A DNA stretch of 64,000 nucleotides from assembly GCF_001468225.1 (NCBI RefSeq), contig NZ_LNRU01000004.1, positions 1 to 64,000 of the forward strand, given 5' to 3'. Of this stretch, positions 27,309 to 37,297 are shown piece by piece. How positions within the stretch are numbered: position 1 is the stretch's first letter; the number at the start of each line of letters is the position of its first letter. The notes under the pieces were generated by a model. That model worked only from the letters and a program-made list of their open reading frames with translations. It was not told where the DNA came from and made no database searches. The position numbers and the translations under genes are program-made. This DNA is from Sphingopyxis sp. H053. GTDB lineage: Bacteria; Pseudomonadota; Alphaproteobacteria; Sphingomonadales; Sphingomonadaceae.

Positions 27309-30300
27309 TCACTGCCCGACGCTCGCCACCGTGATCGGTGCGTTCGGCCACTGGCCGCGGATGGCGGGCGAATACATCGCCTCGACGCGCGTCGGCGGCA
27401 GGGTGAAGCGGCCCGATCCGTTGAGCCGCACGACATATTCGACCGCGTGGGTGCCCGCGGGCATCCAGCCGAAATAGCCGCGCCAGCTGTCCTTGCCGCG
27501 TTCGACATAGCTTGGCTGCGCGCCCGATCCGCCCGCCTGCTGGCCAAGCATTTCGGACTGGCCGCCGAGGTTGCCGACGATCGTCGCGCCGGGGGCGATC
27601 GGATCGTTGATCACGACCCAGGTCCGGCCCGCGGCCGCGACGACCTCGATCCGTACCTTGATCACATCGCCGCGCGTCAGCCGGTCCTTGTTCGCCGCCT
27701 TGACGATGCTGACCGAGCGCTTGATCCGGTAACCCGCGTTGAGCGGTTCCTTCAATGGCACCGCGGCCTTGACGCTGACGGTCGCCCATGGCGTGCCGGT
27801 GCCCTCATGCTTGAGGCTCATCGTCGCAGCGTTCAGCGCGACGCGGAGCGGCGAGACCGGCTCGGCAGGAAGCGGCCAGCTTTGCGAAGCCGTGGCGCCC
27901 GCAAGGCCGATCTTGGTGAAGCCGGTGATCGCATTCGCCGGATAGAGTTCGGCGAAGCGGCGGACGGTGACCGCGCCCCACGCGTTGGCGGGGGTGGTGT
28001 CCCAATGGCCCTTGCGCTGGCGCTGTGCGACGCCGACCATCAGCTTGCCCGCGTCATCCTCCCAGCCCTTGCGGCCGAGCACGGCTTCGAGCGCCTTGAT
28101 CGCCATTTCGTCGCCGCTGGTCATCATCCACCACGGTGCTTTCGCATCGTCGACGAGGTCGAGGCGCGTGCCTTCGTAGACGAGGCGTTTGCGAAGTTCG
28201 GCTTCGGCCGCGGTGCGCAGCGCGGGTGCGCCCCGCACACCCGGCGTCTTTTCGATCGCGACGAGCCAGTCGGCGAGCGTGCCCGTCGCCATGTCGACCG
28301 GCGCGACGTCGATCGCGGCGACGAGGCTCGCGCTCGAGGCATTGTTGCGCGCGAGCGCCGCCAAGGCCGCGATGCGCACGGGGCGGATGTCCCACGGGCC
28401 ATAGCCCTTGCGCGTCAGACGCCCTTCGACGACCGCCTGCAGCGCCTTGACCATCTTCGCCTTGGGCGCCTCGGGGATCGCGAAGCCGTTCGCGGCGGTC
28501 ACGCTCATCACATAGGCGGTGAGTTCGATCGACCCGGTGAGACGTTCGTTGGGCCAGTAGCGCAGCAGCCCGTCATCATCGAGATAGGTCGGCATCGCCC
28601 CCGCGAGCGCCTGCCAGCGTCCGACATCGCCGAGCGCGACCGCGCGCGACGTCTGCTGTTCGAAGCAGGTGTAGGGATAGGCGCTCATATAGTCGCGCAC
28701 GCCGGTGAGCGGCGGCGCAAGCGTTCCCGCGAGCGCGACATCGACATAGCCACCGGGAAGCGCGCCCGCGGGGATTGCGATCGGCAGCGTCGTCGCGGGG
28801 CCGACGCGGAAGAGGCTCGCGGCCCAGGTTTCGACCGGCACCGCGGGTTCGACACTCTGTTCGAAGACGAGCCGGTCGCGCGCCGTGCCGCCCTTGGCCA
28901 CTGCCTCGACCGTCCATTCGATCGGGCCCGTGGTTTCGGGCGCGGTCATCGACCAGCTGATCGGCACCGCGCCGCCCGCGGGGATGGTGACGGTGAGCGG
29001 CGGGGCGGTCGCGACGGCGGGCGACAGCGTCGGGGTCGCAGTGACCTCCATCGGCTGATCGGTGCCGTTGCGCAGCGTGAAGCGGGCATCATAGGTGTCG
29101 CCGGTGCGCACCAGTTCGGGCATGCCGGCAAAGACGCCGAGATCCTGCACGGTGCGGACGGTGGTTTCGCCGGTGCCGAAATATTGCGACCCGTCGGTCG
29201 CGATCGCGACGAGGCGGAAGCCCGAGAGATTGTCGGACAGCGGCACGTCGACCGTCGCGCGGCCCTTCGCGTCGAGCGGGACATTGCCCTTCCACAGCAG
29301 AACCGGGCGGAAGTCCTCGCGGGTCAGGCCCGAGAGATCGCCGCCACCGCCGCCGCCGGGTTCGAGCGCCTTGCGGCCATAGTGACGCTTGCCGACGACC
29401 TGCATCTGCGCGGTCGAGGTCAGAACGTCGAGCGTGCGTTCGCCCATCATCGCGTCGATGACCTGCCAGCTTTCGTTGGGGGCGAGCTGGAGCAGCGCCT
29501 CGTCGACCGCCGCGAAAGCGACGTCGGCGTTCTTCGGCGCCTTGCCGCCCGGGGTCTTGACCTCGATCGCGACTTTCGCGGTTTCGCGGACCGAATATTT
29601 CTCCTTGTCGGCCTTCACCTTGACGCCGAGCTGATGGCCTTCCCAGCCAACCTTGATGCGCGCGATGCCCATGCGGTAGCTCGGCTTGGCGAGGTCGACG
29701 AGTGCGGTCGGCGGAGCGCCTTCGCTATTCTCGATCTTGAAGCCGACCGCGCGTTTCATCTTGCGGAACCAGCTTTCCTCGCCCGTCACGCGCCCGCGCA
29801 CCGCCATCACCGAGACATAGACGTCGGGGGCGTAGGTCGCGGGCAGCTTGACCTTCACGACGGGGTTGGTGCCCTTCAGCGGCACGACGAAGCTCGACAG
29901 CACGCCTTCGCGTTCGACGGTGACGAGCGCGGTCGCTTCGCGGAACGGCATGCGAACCTGGAAGCTTGCGGTATCGCCCGCGGCGTAGCGCGGCTTTTCG
30001 GCGATCACGTCCATGCGGTCGCCATTGTCGCCGCCGAACCACCAGTCGTCGTCGCCCGCGAGCCAGACCGAGCGGACCGCGCGCGCTTCGTTGCCGTCGG
30101 CATCGAGCGTCGTCGCAACGACGGTGACCTCGCCCGAGATTCCCGGCGCCATCGCGCAGCTCGCGCGGCCGAGCTTGTCGGTCGTCGCCGAGCAGGTGGC
30201 ATCGAGCTTCGTCGTGCGCATCTGGTTGTCATAGGCGTAGAAGCCGCCGATCAGCCGGCGCCGCGCGGTGATGATCTCGCGGTTATAGAGCGCGACCTGC

Positions 30301-33149
30301 ACGCGCTGGCCGCTGATCGGCTTGCCATCGAGGTTCAGCGCGATGAAATTGAGGCGGAGGTCATTGTCGCGCATCAGCCAGCCGTCGGTCTTGAGCCCGA
30401 GGCGGACGGCCGAGGGGTAGAGGGTGATGCGGCGGCTCGACGTCAGCGTCTCGCCATTCGCATCCTCATAATCCATTTCGGCGGCCATCAGCGTCGGTTC
30501 GGTGATCGGCTGGTCGACCGTGACATTGGTTGTCGCGGCGCCATTGGCGTCGAGCTTCAAGGGCACCGAGCGTGCGAGCGGCAATTCGGCCGACGGCTCG
30601 TCGCCGCTGTCGTCGAGCTGGACGACGCCTTCCTTCACCGGCTGGCCGTCGAAATCCCAATCCTTGTAATCTTCGGGCGGAGACCAGCTCGAGCGGAAAT
30701 TGGTGCGCAGTTCGACCGGGATATTCGGCGCGGGGCCGCCCGAGAGATAGCCGACAAAGAGCGACAGCGGCACCGCGGCGGGGCGCACGAGTGCGGTCTT
30801 CGGGCCGGTGATCGTCGCCTTCATCGTCGGCAGGCGATATTCGTCGACCTTGACCGACTGGCCCGACCAGATCGTCTTGTCCTCACCATCCTTGTCCTTC
30901 GTCACGAAGACGAGCTCATAATCGCCCATCGGCGCCGAGGCGGGGACATTCCACACCGTCTCGCCGCTGCCGGTCGCAGCGATGGCGAAGGGCATTTCGA
31001 ATTCGGTGTCCGAGCCGCGGTGGACGAGGCGGAGCTTGCCCGACAGCGCCTCTGGGGTCCGGAAGCCAAGGCCGACCGGGCGGCGGAGCAGATGCTTCAT
31101 ATGCACCGTCTCGCCCGCCTGCACGAGCGCGCGGTCGAAGACGGTGTGGAGGATGTCGTTCCGATCCGACCAGCCATAGGGGAGGTCGAAGTCATAGGGG
31201 CGGATGCCGTTGCCCCAGTCGGTGAGCGTGAAGCTGAAATCGTCGCCGGAGCGCGCGCTGACCATCAATGCATGGCCTTCGCTTTTCGCCATGTCGGGGG
31301 TTTCTTCGCAACTCGAATAGGTTTCGGGCTCGGGCAGCCCGCCCGCGAAGGCGAGGCGGCCGGCCTTGTCGGCGGTGCCGCGCGCGAGCAGGCGGCCGGT
31401 GCAGCTGTCGGAGACGCGGATTTCGGCGCCCGCGACGGGAAGGCCGGTGTCGAGGGCGGTTACCCACGCGAGCGAGCCCTCGCGGCCCCATTTGAAGTGG
31501 ACGGCCATATTGGTGACGAGCGCCGCGGTCGCGACGTAACGCGTCGACTTGCGGCCGAGCAGCGCGGCGCCAAGCTCGGGGCTCGCGATCTCGACGACGT
31601 GAAAGCCCTTTTCGCCGAGCGGGATGCCGACGACCTCGAATTCCTTGCCGCCCGCGGCAGGCGCGAGCTGCATGTCGCGGCGTTCGCCGCCGGCGGGGGC
31701 ATCCGCGAACACCGATTTGGTGCCGGTGTAATTGACCGTGACGTCCTTGCCGGCAGCGTTCTTTTCCTCGCGATAGTCGGTGTCGTCGGCGTCATCGACA
31801 CGCTTCAGCCAGCGCGCGATCGCGGCATCGTCGTCGCCGACCTTGAGCGCGGTCGCGGGCATTTTGAGATTTGCCTGGACGAGCGAGCTTTCGACCCCGC
31901 GCACGGTTACCGGCAGCACGCCGCCTTCGCCGGCTTCGAGGATGCCGAATTCGGCGGCGAATTTGACGAGCGGCGGGGCGCGGTCGATGTGGAATTTCAG
32001 CGGGAAATTCGACTGGTTCTGCAGCTTGCGGCCGCTCTGGTCGGTGACGTCGGCAGGGAGCACGAGCGTCGCGTCGACATTCTGCGGCAGCGGACCGGCG
32101 AAGCGGACGCTCGTCAGCCAGGCGTCATTCTTGTCGTCGTCATCGATCTTCGGCGTCAATTTCTTGCCGTCGGCGGTGTTCAGCGTCGCGGCGAGAACGC
32201 TCTCGCGCGATACCGGCGACGCGAAGCTGAGCGTCACATCCTTGATCGGGTTGCAGCCCGCCTGCGGATTGACGCGGCTGCACGACATTTTGGCGGTGAA
32301 GGCGGGACGCACGTCATGGTCGAAGCGCTGGTCGCGGCCGGCGGTGCGGCCCGGCACGCCCGCCTGCGAAATGCGCGAATCCCAGACAAGCGCCATCTCG
32401 CGTCCCGGGGGCAGCGGGCGGCGGCATTTGACGGGGACGATGCGGTCGAGCGCGGCCTCGCGATCGGCGCCCGCGGCGGGGAAGCGCTGCGGCAGGCCGG
32501 CGTCATAGGTGAAGGACTGGCGCGACCAGTTATTGTCGCCGAGCCCGGTCAATATCTCGGTTGCGGTCTCGCGTGGCAGGACGTCGAGCGGGATTTTCTC
32601 GCCGATGCCATCGACCGCGCAATAGCCGTAGCGGCCGACCGAGGCGCGGTCGGCGGCGACATTGGTCGCGACGAGGAAGATCTGCTGTTCCTCGATATCG
32701 CCGTCCATCCCGCCCGCGAGCACGGCGCGCGCCGAGGGGCCGCCGGTGTCGAGCGCGAAGCGGCTGTTGCCCGCGACCGACACGCCGCGTGCGGTCTTGA
32801 GCCCGTCGCGCAGCTCGACATGGCAGGCGAGCCCGCCGGGAAGCGGTTTATCGAATTCGAGCACCCAGGTGCGCGTGTCGACCCAGCGGCCGGTTGCGGG
32901 CAATTTGCAATCGTTGGTCGCCGGCGCCGGCGCGCGGGGATCGCCGAGCGGGACCATGTCTTCGGAGAAGCGCAGGGTGAAGCGGGTGATCGTGCCGTCG
33001 CCGGTGCCCGAGCTGCCCGGGGTCGCGAGTGTGACCTGCGGGACGGTGTCGGCGGCGGTTGCGGCCATCGCGAGGGTGAGGGGCAGGATCAGCGCCAGTT
33101 TTGCCTTGCCGGCCAATATAGTAGCCAGCGCGCGCCATCCCTTGCCCAT
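27309..33149 (-). CDS. Bacterial alpha-2-macroglobulin family protein
   Basis: A 1946-residue periplasmic protease trap. A signal peptide (to about residue 32) is followed by a long array of MG beta-sandwich domains. The thioester motif is C1495-F-E-Q1498 (YTCFEQQTS), within a helical TED domain (about residues 1450-1750) and before the C-terminal receptor-like domain. In the family, the thioester traps attacking proteases covalently. It lacks a lipobox Cys at the signal cleavage site, so it may be soluble rather than lipid-anchored. The ATG at 33149 is chosen for the GGGGAG site and the clean signal; the frame is open to 33176. pbpC follows, the usual partner. Confidence 0.95.
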   Translation of the reverse strand: MGKGWRALATILAGKAKLALILPLTLAMAATAADTVPQVTLATPGSSGTGDGTITRFTLRFSEDMVPLGDPRAPAPATNDCKLPATGRWVDTRTWVLEFDKPLPGGLACHVELRDGLKTARGVSVAGNSRFALDTGGPSARAVLAGGMDGDIEEQQIFLVATNVAADRASVGRYGYCAVDGIGEKIPLDVLPRETATEILTGLGDNNWSRQSFTYDAGLPQRFPAAGADREAALDRIVPVKCRRPLPPGREMALVWDSRISQAGVPGRTAGRDQRFDHDVRPAFTAKMSCSRVNPQAGCNPIKDVTLSFASPVSRESVLAATLNTADGKKLTPKIDDDDKNDAWLTSVRFAGPLPQNVDATLVLPADVTDQSGRKLQNQSNFPLKFHIDRAPPLVKFAAEFGILEAGEGGVLPVTVRGVESSLVQANLKMPATALKVGDDDAAIARWLKRVDDADDTDYREEKNAAGKDVTVNYTGTKSVFADAPAGGERRDMQLAPAAGGKEFEVVGIPLGEKGFHVVEIASPELGAALLGRKSTRYVATAALVTNMAVHFKWGREGSLAWVTALDTGLPVAGAEIRVSDSCTGRLLARGTADKAGRLAFAGGLPEPETYSSCEETPDMAKSEGHALMVSARSGDDFSFTLTDWGNGIRPYDFDLPYGWSDRNDILHTVFDRALVQAGETVHMKHLLRRPVGLGFRTPEALSGKLRLVHRGSDTEFEMPFAIAATGSGETVWNVPASAPMGDYELVFVTKDKDGEDKTIWSGQSVKVDEYRLPTMKATITGPKTALVRPAAVPLSLFVGYLSGGPAPNIPVELRTNFRSSWSPPEDYKDWDFDGQPVKEGVVQLDDSGDEPSAELPLARSVPLKLDANGAATTNVTVDQPITEPTLMAAEMDYEDANGETLTSSRRITLYPSAVRLGLKTDGWLMRDNDLRLNFIALNLDGKPISGQRVQVALYNREIITARRRLIGGFYAYDNQMRTTKLDATCSATTDKLGRASCAMAPGISGEVTVVATTLDADGNEARAVRSVWLAGDDDWWFGGDNGDRMDVIAEKPRYAAGDTASFQVRMPFREATALVTVEREGVLSSFVVPLKGTNPVVKVKLPATYAPDVYVSVMAVRGRVTGEESWFRKMKRAVGFKIENSEGAPPTALVDLAKPSYRMGIARIKVGWEGHQLGVKVKADKEKYSVRETAKVAIEVKTPGGKAPKNADVAFAAVDEALLQLAPNESWQVIDAMMGERTLDVLTSTAQMQVVGKRHYGRKALEPGGGGGGDLSGLTREDFRPVLLWKGNVPLDAKGRATVDVPLSDNLSGFRLVAIATDGSQYFGTGETTVRTVQDLGVFAGMPELVRTGDTYDARFTLRNGTDQPMEVTATPTLSPAVATAPPLTVTIPAGGAVPISWSMTAPETTGPIEWTVEAVAKGGTARDRLVFEQSVEPAVPVETWAASLFRVGPATTLPIAIPAGALPGGYVDVALAGTLAPPLTGVRDYMSAYPYTCFEQQTSRAVALGDVGRWQALAGAMPTYLDDDGLLRYWPNERLTGSIELTAYVMSVTAANGFAIPEAPKAKMVKALQAVVEGRLTRKGYGPWDIRPVRIAALAALARNNASSASLVAAIDVAPVDMATGTLADWLVAIEKTPGVRGAPALRTAAEAELRKRLVYEGTRLDLVDDAKAPWWMMTSGDEMAIKALEAVLGRKGWEDDAGKLMVGVAQRQRKGHWDTTPANAWGAVTVRRFAELYPANAITGFTKIGLAGATASQSWPLPAEPVSPLRVALNAATMSLKHEGTGTPWATVSVKAAVPLKEPLNAGYRIKRSVSIVKAANKDRLTRGDVIKVRIEVVAAAGRTWVVINDPIAPGATIVGNLGGQSEMLGQQAGGSGAQPSYVERGKDSWRGYFGWMPAGTHAVEYVVRLNGSGRFTLPPTRVEAMYSPAIRGQWPNAPITVASVGQ

Positions 33150-33285
33150 CGTCAACTCCCCGTTCGGTCCGAACATCTATCCTGCTGGAAACAGGGGACA
33201 GAGTCCACCCATTGCCGCATATCGCACACGGTTAGTCGCGGTCCGGGAAATTGCTGTGACCGCCGTCATAGACGGCGCCGAAAGA

Positions 33286-33663
33286 TCAGCGCGCGAGCAT
33301 CGGCCCGAGCGGCTGTCCCGCGAAGATATGGACGTGGAGGTGCGCGATCTCCTGGTGGCTGTCGAGGCCGACGTTGGCGAGCAGGCGATAGCCGGGGGCG
33401 ACGAGGCCGGCGTCGCGCGCGACCTTGCCCACCGCGCGGACAAAGCCCGCGATTTCGGCGTCGCTGCCGCGCTCGGAGAAGTCGTCCCAGCTGACATATG
33501 CCCCCTTGGGGATCACGAGGATGTGCAGCGGTGCCTGTGGGTTGATGTCGTGGAAGGCGAGGGCATACTCGTCCTCATAGACCGTCTTCGATGGCAGCTC
33601 GCCGCGCAGGATGCGCGCGAAAATATTGCTGTCGTCATAGGGAAGCGTCGCGTCGATCGGCAT
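33286..33663 (-). CDS. HIT family nucleotide-binding protein (HinT-like)
   Basis: A 125-residue histidine triad protein. The N-terminal half has DDSNIFARILRGELPSKTVYEDEYALAFHDINPQAPLHILVIPK and the C-terminus the active-site HLHVHIFAGQPLG (HxHxH). Such enzymes hydrolyse adenosine phosphoramidates and remove AMP from damaged aminoacyl adenylates. AAGGAAC precedes the start, which lies ten bases after hisE on the same strand. The hisE-HIT order is common in alphaproteobacteria. Confidence 0.95.
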   Translation of the reverse strand: MPIDATLPYDDSNIFARILRGELPSKTVYEDEYALAFHDINPQAPLHILVIPKGAYVSWDDFSERGSDAEIAGFVRAVGKVARDAGLVAPGYRLLANVGLDSHQEIAHLHVHIFAGQPLGPMLAR

Positions 33664-33673
33664 GCGGAGTTCC

Positions 33674-34003
33674 TTATTGTCGGCCGGCTTTTTCGGTGTG
33701 GCCCGAGGTGCCGTGGCGGCGGTCGAGTTCGGCGGCGATCATGTCCCAGCTGAGGCCGCGCTCGGCGAGCAGGATTGAGAGGTGGAAGACGAGGTCGCTC
33801 GCCTCGCCGATCAGTTCGGGGTCGTCCTCGCTGACCGCGGCGATGACGGCTTCGACGGCTTCCTCGCCGAGTTTCTGCGCGATCTTGCTGCGGCCTTTCG
33901 CGGCGAGGCTCGCCACGTAGGAGGCTTCGGCCTCGCCCGCCGCGAGCCGGTCGTGGATGACCGCTTCCAGCCGTCCCAGCGTGTCGCCCATTGCCTTGCT
34001 CAT
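33674..34003 (-). CDS. hisE: Phosphoribosyl-ATP diphosphatase
   Basis: A 109-residue HisE, which removes pyrophosphate from phosphoribosyl-ATP in the second step of histidine synthesis. It is an all-alpha MazG-type fold with the metal motif KLGEEAVEAVIAA...GEASDLVFHLSILL (EExxE..ExxD). The other his genes are not in the window: upstream is a divergent TonB receptor, so hisE has been parted from hisF or lies at the end of a split operon. HIT follows closely and is probably co-transcribed. Confidence 0.95.
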   Translation of the reverse strand: MSKAMGDTLGRLEAVIHDRLAAGEAEASYVASLAAKGRSKIAQKLGEEAVEAVIAAVSEDDPELIGEASDLVFHLSILLAERGLSWDMIAAELDRRHGTSGHTEKAGRQ

Positions 34004-34179
34004 CGCCCGATCCTTTCACGCCCGACCTTGGCAGCGTGCCTAGCCGCGCCGCGCGGCCGCGACAAGCACGCGACGCGCCAGCGAAAACTTACCGCGACGT
34101 AAACCATATCGAAACGCCTTTTCGCGTAATTTCCGCCCTGCCGGGGGGCGAGATCAACTTTATAAATCGGACGAAGATT

Positions 34180-37100
34180 ATGAAAATGGGCACCAACCCC
34201 TCGGTGTTTCTGACTGTGACAGCCTCGGTGATCGCGCTCGCGGCTTCGCCCGCGACGGCGCAGACGAGCGGCGACGAAATTATCGTCACCGGCTCGCGCA
34301 TCGCGAAGAGCGAATTCACGAGCGCCGACCCGATCCAGGTCATCGACCCTGAGAGCGCGAAACTGCAGGGGCAGGTCCAGCTTGCCGATGTGCTGCGGTC
34401 GACGCCGGCGGCGCAGGGATCGATCCAGATCACTTCGGCGATCTCGAACCGTTTCGTTGCCAATGGCGGCAACGATGTGCAGACGGTGTCGCTGCGCGGG
34501 CTTGGTGCCGAGCGGACGCTCGTGCTGATCAACGGCCGCCGCGCGGGCCCCGCCGGCATCCGCGGCGCGGTCGCGCCGTTCGACCTCAATGTCCTGCCGC
34601 TGTCGGTGGTGCGCCAGGTCGAGGTGCTCAAGACCGGCGCCTCGTCGATCTATGGCTCGGACGCGGTCGCCGGCGTGGTCAACATCCTGACCCGTAACGA
34701 TCTCGACGGGTTCGAGGGCGGCGGCTTTTCGTCGATCACAGAACATGGCGGCGGCGAGAGCTATGGCGCCGATGCGAGCTTCGGCAGAAAGTTCGATCGC
34801 GGCCACATCTTTGCGACGGTCGATGTTTTCCGCCGGCAGAATCTGACGCGCCGCGATCGCGGCTTTCTCTTCTGTTCCGAAGAATATCTGAGGCGCGAGG
34901 CCGACGGCAGCCGCGCCGATATCGTCGATTTCCGCACCGGCCGCCCGGCGTGCAGCAGCACTCAGGGCAACCAGATCGCCTTCAGCGACTTTTCGGGGGT
35001 CAACCAGAATGGCGTCCCGACCTTTGGTCCCGGGCTGATCGCGCCGAACGGGCAAGCGATCCTGTCGGGCCAATATGGCAGCGAGTTCGCGGGGGTCGGC
35101 ATCCCGATCAATGCGTATAACCGGATCGGGGTGTTCGGGCCCGCCAATTTCTTCGGGGTCAATTTCGACGGCCCGTCGACTGGCGCGCTCAACCAGTTCG
35201 AGCCGGTCGAGCAGGATTCGGACGTGTTTTCGGGCGTGCGCCGGATCAGCGCCTTCGTCGAGGGCGCCTATGATGTGACCGAAGGCATCACCGCCTATGG
35301 TGAATTCCTGTTCAGCAACCGCAAGTCGCATAATAATGGCTTTCAGCGGATCGAGCTCCAGCAATTCACCGGCGCGTCGATGCTGCCCCGCTTCCTGTGC
35401 AACCCGGCGGCGAACAATTGCAGCCCTAACGACAGGGGCGACCCGTTCAACGCCGAGTTCGGCGGCAACATCATCCTGCGCCCGCGCGTGCTGGTGAAGA
35501 CCGAAAGCCAGGCCGACGTCGATTATTATCGCGGCGCGTTCGGTCTGCGCGGCGAGATCGGCGGCGGGTGGAAGTGGGATGTGAGCGGCCAGCACAGCCG
35601 TTCGGATGCGCGCTATACGCAGGATGTCATCTATCAGGACGCGCTCGCGTCGCAGACTTTGCGCACGCGTTCGTGCGTCGGCACCACGACGGCGATCCGC
35701 GGTGTTCCGTGCATCGATATCGACTTTACCGACCCGCGCGTGCTGCGCGGCGATTTCACGCCCGCCGAGCGCGCCTTCCTGATGGGCCGCGAGACGGGAC
35801 GCACGCTGTTCAAGCAGACCTCGGCCGAGGCGTTGCTGACGGGCAAGCTGTTCAACCTGCCCGCGGGGCCGGTCGGCGCAGCGTTCGGGGCGAATATCCG
35901 CCGCGACGAAATCAACGACACGCCGGGCGAAGCGACGCTTGCGGGCAATGTCGCCAACTTCACGACCTCGGGCATCACCGCGGGGCGCACCGTGTCGAAG
36001 GAAATCTTCGGCGAGGTCGAGGTGCCTTTGCTCGAAGGCGTGCCGATGATCGAGCGGCTGACTTTGTCGGGCGCGGCGCGCTACACGCATGTCGAGGCGA
36101 CGCGCCGCGACGGGGTCGAGGACAAGTTCAGCGACACGACGTGGAAGATCGGCGCCGATTGGGCGGTGACCGACTGGCTGCGCTTCCGCGGCACCTGGGG
36201 CACCTCGTTCCGCGCGCCCGCGCTGTTCGAGCTGTTCCTCAACGACCAGACCGGCTTTCTCGGCCAGCAGACGATCGATCCGTGCGTCCAGACCGCCGCG
36301 CGGCTCGCTTCGGGTGCGATCAGCCAGCGCATCTTCGACAATTGCGCTGCCGACGGCATTGCTCCCAATTTTGCCGGCGGGATCCGCCCCGCGACGATCG
36401 TATCGGGCGGTGGTATCGGCCGACTTCGCCCGGAAACCTCGACCGCCAAGACGGTGTCGGTGATTCTGACCCCCGATTTGTCGGGCGCGCTTTGGGGCGG
36501 GCTCCGCACGCGGCTTGCGGTCGATTATTTCGACATCGAAGTGAAGGACGAGATCACGTTGCTCGGCGCCGGGAATATCCTGCGCGGATGTTATGATTCC
36601 GATGTCGCCGACGAGCCGCTGTGCGGCCTGTTCACACGCGTGACTGCCGGTCCCGACGCGCGGAGCGTCGCGACGGTGACCGACCGCTATGTCAATATCA
36701 GCCGCCAGCGGAACCGCGGTGTCGACCTGTCACTCGCGGTCGATCAGGACCTCGGCAACTTGGGCTCGCTCGCGTTCCGCGCGCAGATGACCTGGCAGGT
36801 GAAGGACAAGGTTTCGCTCTTCCCCGGCACCGAGGTCGACGACAATGGCAAGATCGGCAACCCGAAGTGGGTCGGCGATTTCAACCTTGGCTGGATGAAG
36901 GATGGCTGGACGCTCTTCTACGGGCTCGATGTCACCGGCGCGGCGTCGAATGAGGAGGATCTGCTCCGTGCGCAGGGCGGCGATGCGTGCCGTACCTCGG
37001 GCTTCCGTCCGGGCGGGCGTTTCTGCCCCGACGTCAGCGTGCCCGCGACCTTTTATCACTCGCTGTCGCTGAGCCGCGATGTTGCCGAGCGATTCCGCAT

Positions 37101-37257
37101 CACGCTGGGGGTCGCGAACCTGTTCGACACCCCGCCGCCGCGCGTGTCGACCGTCGTTACAGCGACGCCGCCGGTGATCGGGCAGGCCCCGGCATTCGGC
37201 ACGCAGTACGACTATCTCGGCCGCCGTTTCTTTCTGAGCGTGCGCGGTAGCCTGTAA
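34180..37257 (+). CDS. TonB-dependent receptor (2)
   Basis: A 1025-residue outer-membrane receptor. The ATG at 34180 gives a proper signal peptide (MKMGTNPSVFLTVTASVIALAASPATAQ); the longer open frame from 33991 does not. The plug starts DEIIVTGSRIAKSEF and includes LADVLRSTPAAQGS, VSLRGLGAERTLVLINGRRAGP and VLKTGASSIYGSDAVAGVVNILT. The barrel ends RRFFLSVRGSL. It is only distantly similar to the receptor at 4612 and uses ordinary high-GC codons, so it is probably expressed at lower level. No enzyme or transporter beside it reveals the ligand. It diverges from hisE. Confidence 0.95.
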   Translation: MKMGTNPSVFLTVTASVIALAASPATAQTSGDEIIVTGSRIAKSEFTSADPIQVIDPESAKLQGQVQLADVLRSTPAAQGSIQITSAISNRFVANGGNDVQTVSLRGLGAERTLVLINGRRAGPAGIRGAVAPFDLNVLPLSVVRQVEVLKTGASSIYGSDAVAGVVNILTRNDLDGFEGGGFSSITEHGGGESYGADASFGRKFDRGHIFATVDVFRRQNLTRRDRGFLFCSEEYLRREADGSRADIVDFRTGRPACSSTQGNQIAFSDFSGVNQNGVPTFGPGLIAPNGQAILSGQYGSEFAGVGIPINAYNRIGVFGPANFFGVNFDGPSTGALNQFEPVEQDSDVFSGVRRISAFVEGAYDVTEGITAYGEFLFSNRKSHNNGFQRIELQQFTGASMLPRFLCNPAANNCSPNDRGDPFNAEFGGNIILRPRVLVKTESQADVDYYRGAFGLRGEIGGGWKWDVSGQHSRSDARYTQDVIYQDALASQTLRTRSCVGTTTAIRGVPCIDIDFTDPRVLRGDFTPAERAFLMGRETGRTLFKQTSAEALLTGKLFNLPAGPVGAAFGANIRRDEINDTPGEATLAGNVANFTTSGITAGRTVSKEIFGEVEVPLLEGVPMIERLTLSGAARYTHVEATRRDGVEDKFSDTTWKIGADWAVTDWLRFRGTWGTSFRAPALFELFLNDQTGFLGQQTIDPCVQTAARLASGAISQRIFDNCAADGIAPNFAGGIRPATIVSGGGIGRLRPETSTAKTVSVILTPDLSGALWGGLRTRLAVDYFDIEVKDEITLLGAGNILRGCYDSDVADEPLCGLFTRVTAGPDARSVATVTDRYVNISRQRNRGVDLSLAVDQDLGNLGSLAFRAQMTWQVKDKVSLFPGTEVDDNGKIGNPKWVGDFNLGWMKDGWTLFYGLDVTGAASNEEDLLRAQGGDACRTSGFRPGGRFCPDVSVPATFYHSLSLSRDVAERFRITLGVANLFDTPPPRVSTVVTATPPVIGQAPAFGTQYDYLGRRFFLSVRGSL

Positions 37258-37269
37258 GCCTCTGGACAA

Positions 37270-37297
37270 GCCCGCGCTCCTCTGGTGAAGCGCGGGC
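37270..37297 (+). terminator. GC hairpin between TonB receptor 2 and ung
   Basis: GCCCGCGC and GCGCGGGC pair perfectly around a 12-base loop. The right arm ends on the base before the ung start codon. There is no U run, so it is at best a weak terminator; it could also shield the ung start. Confidence 0.5.

Noticed and set aside
25935..33494. A 2519-codon open frame on the plus strand opposite pbpC and the A2M gene
   Set aside because: It is the antisense shadow of two well-supported genes. High-GC third positions make such frames common, and its translation (rich in Arg, His, Ala, Asp) matches no protein family and has no start signals.
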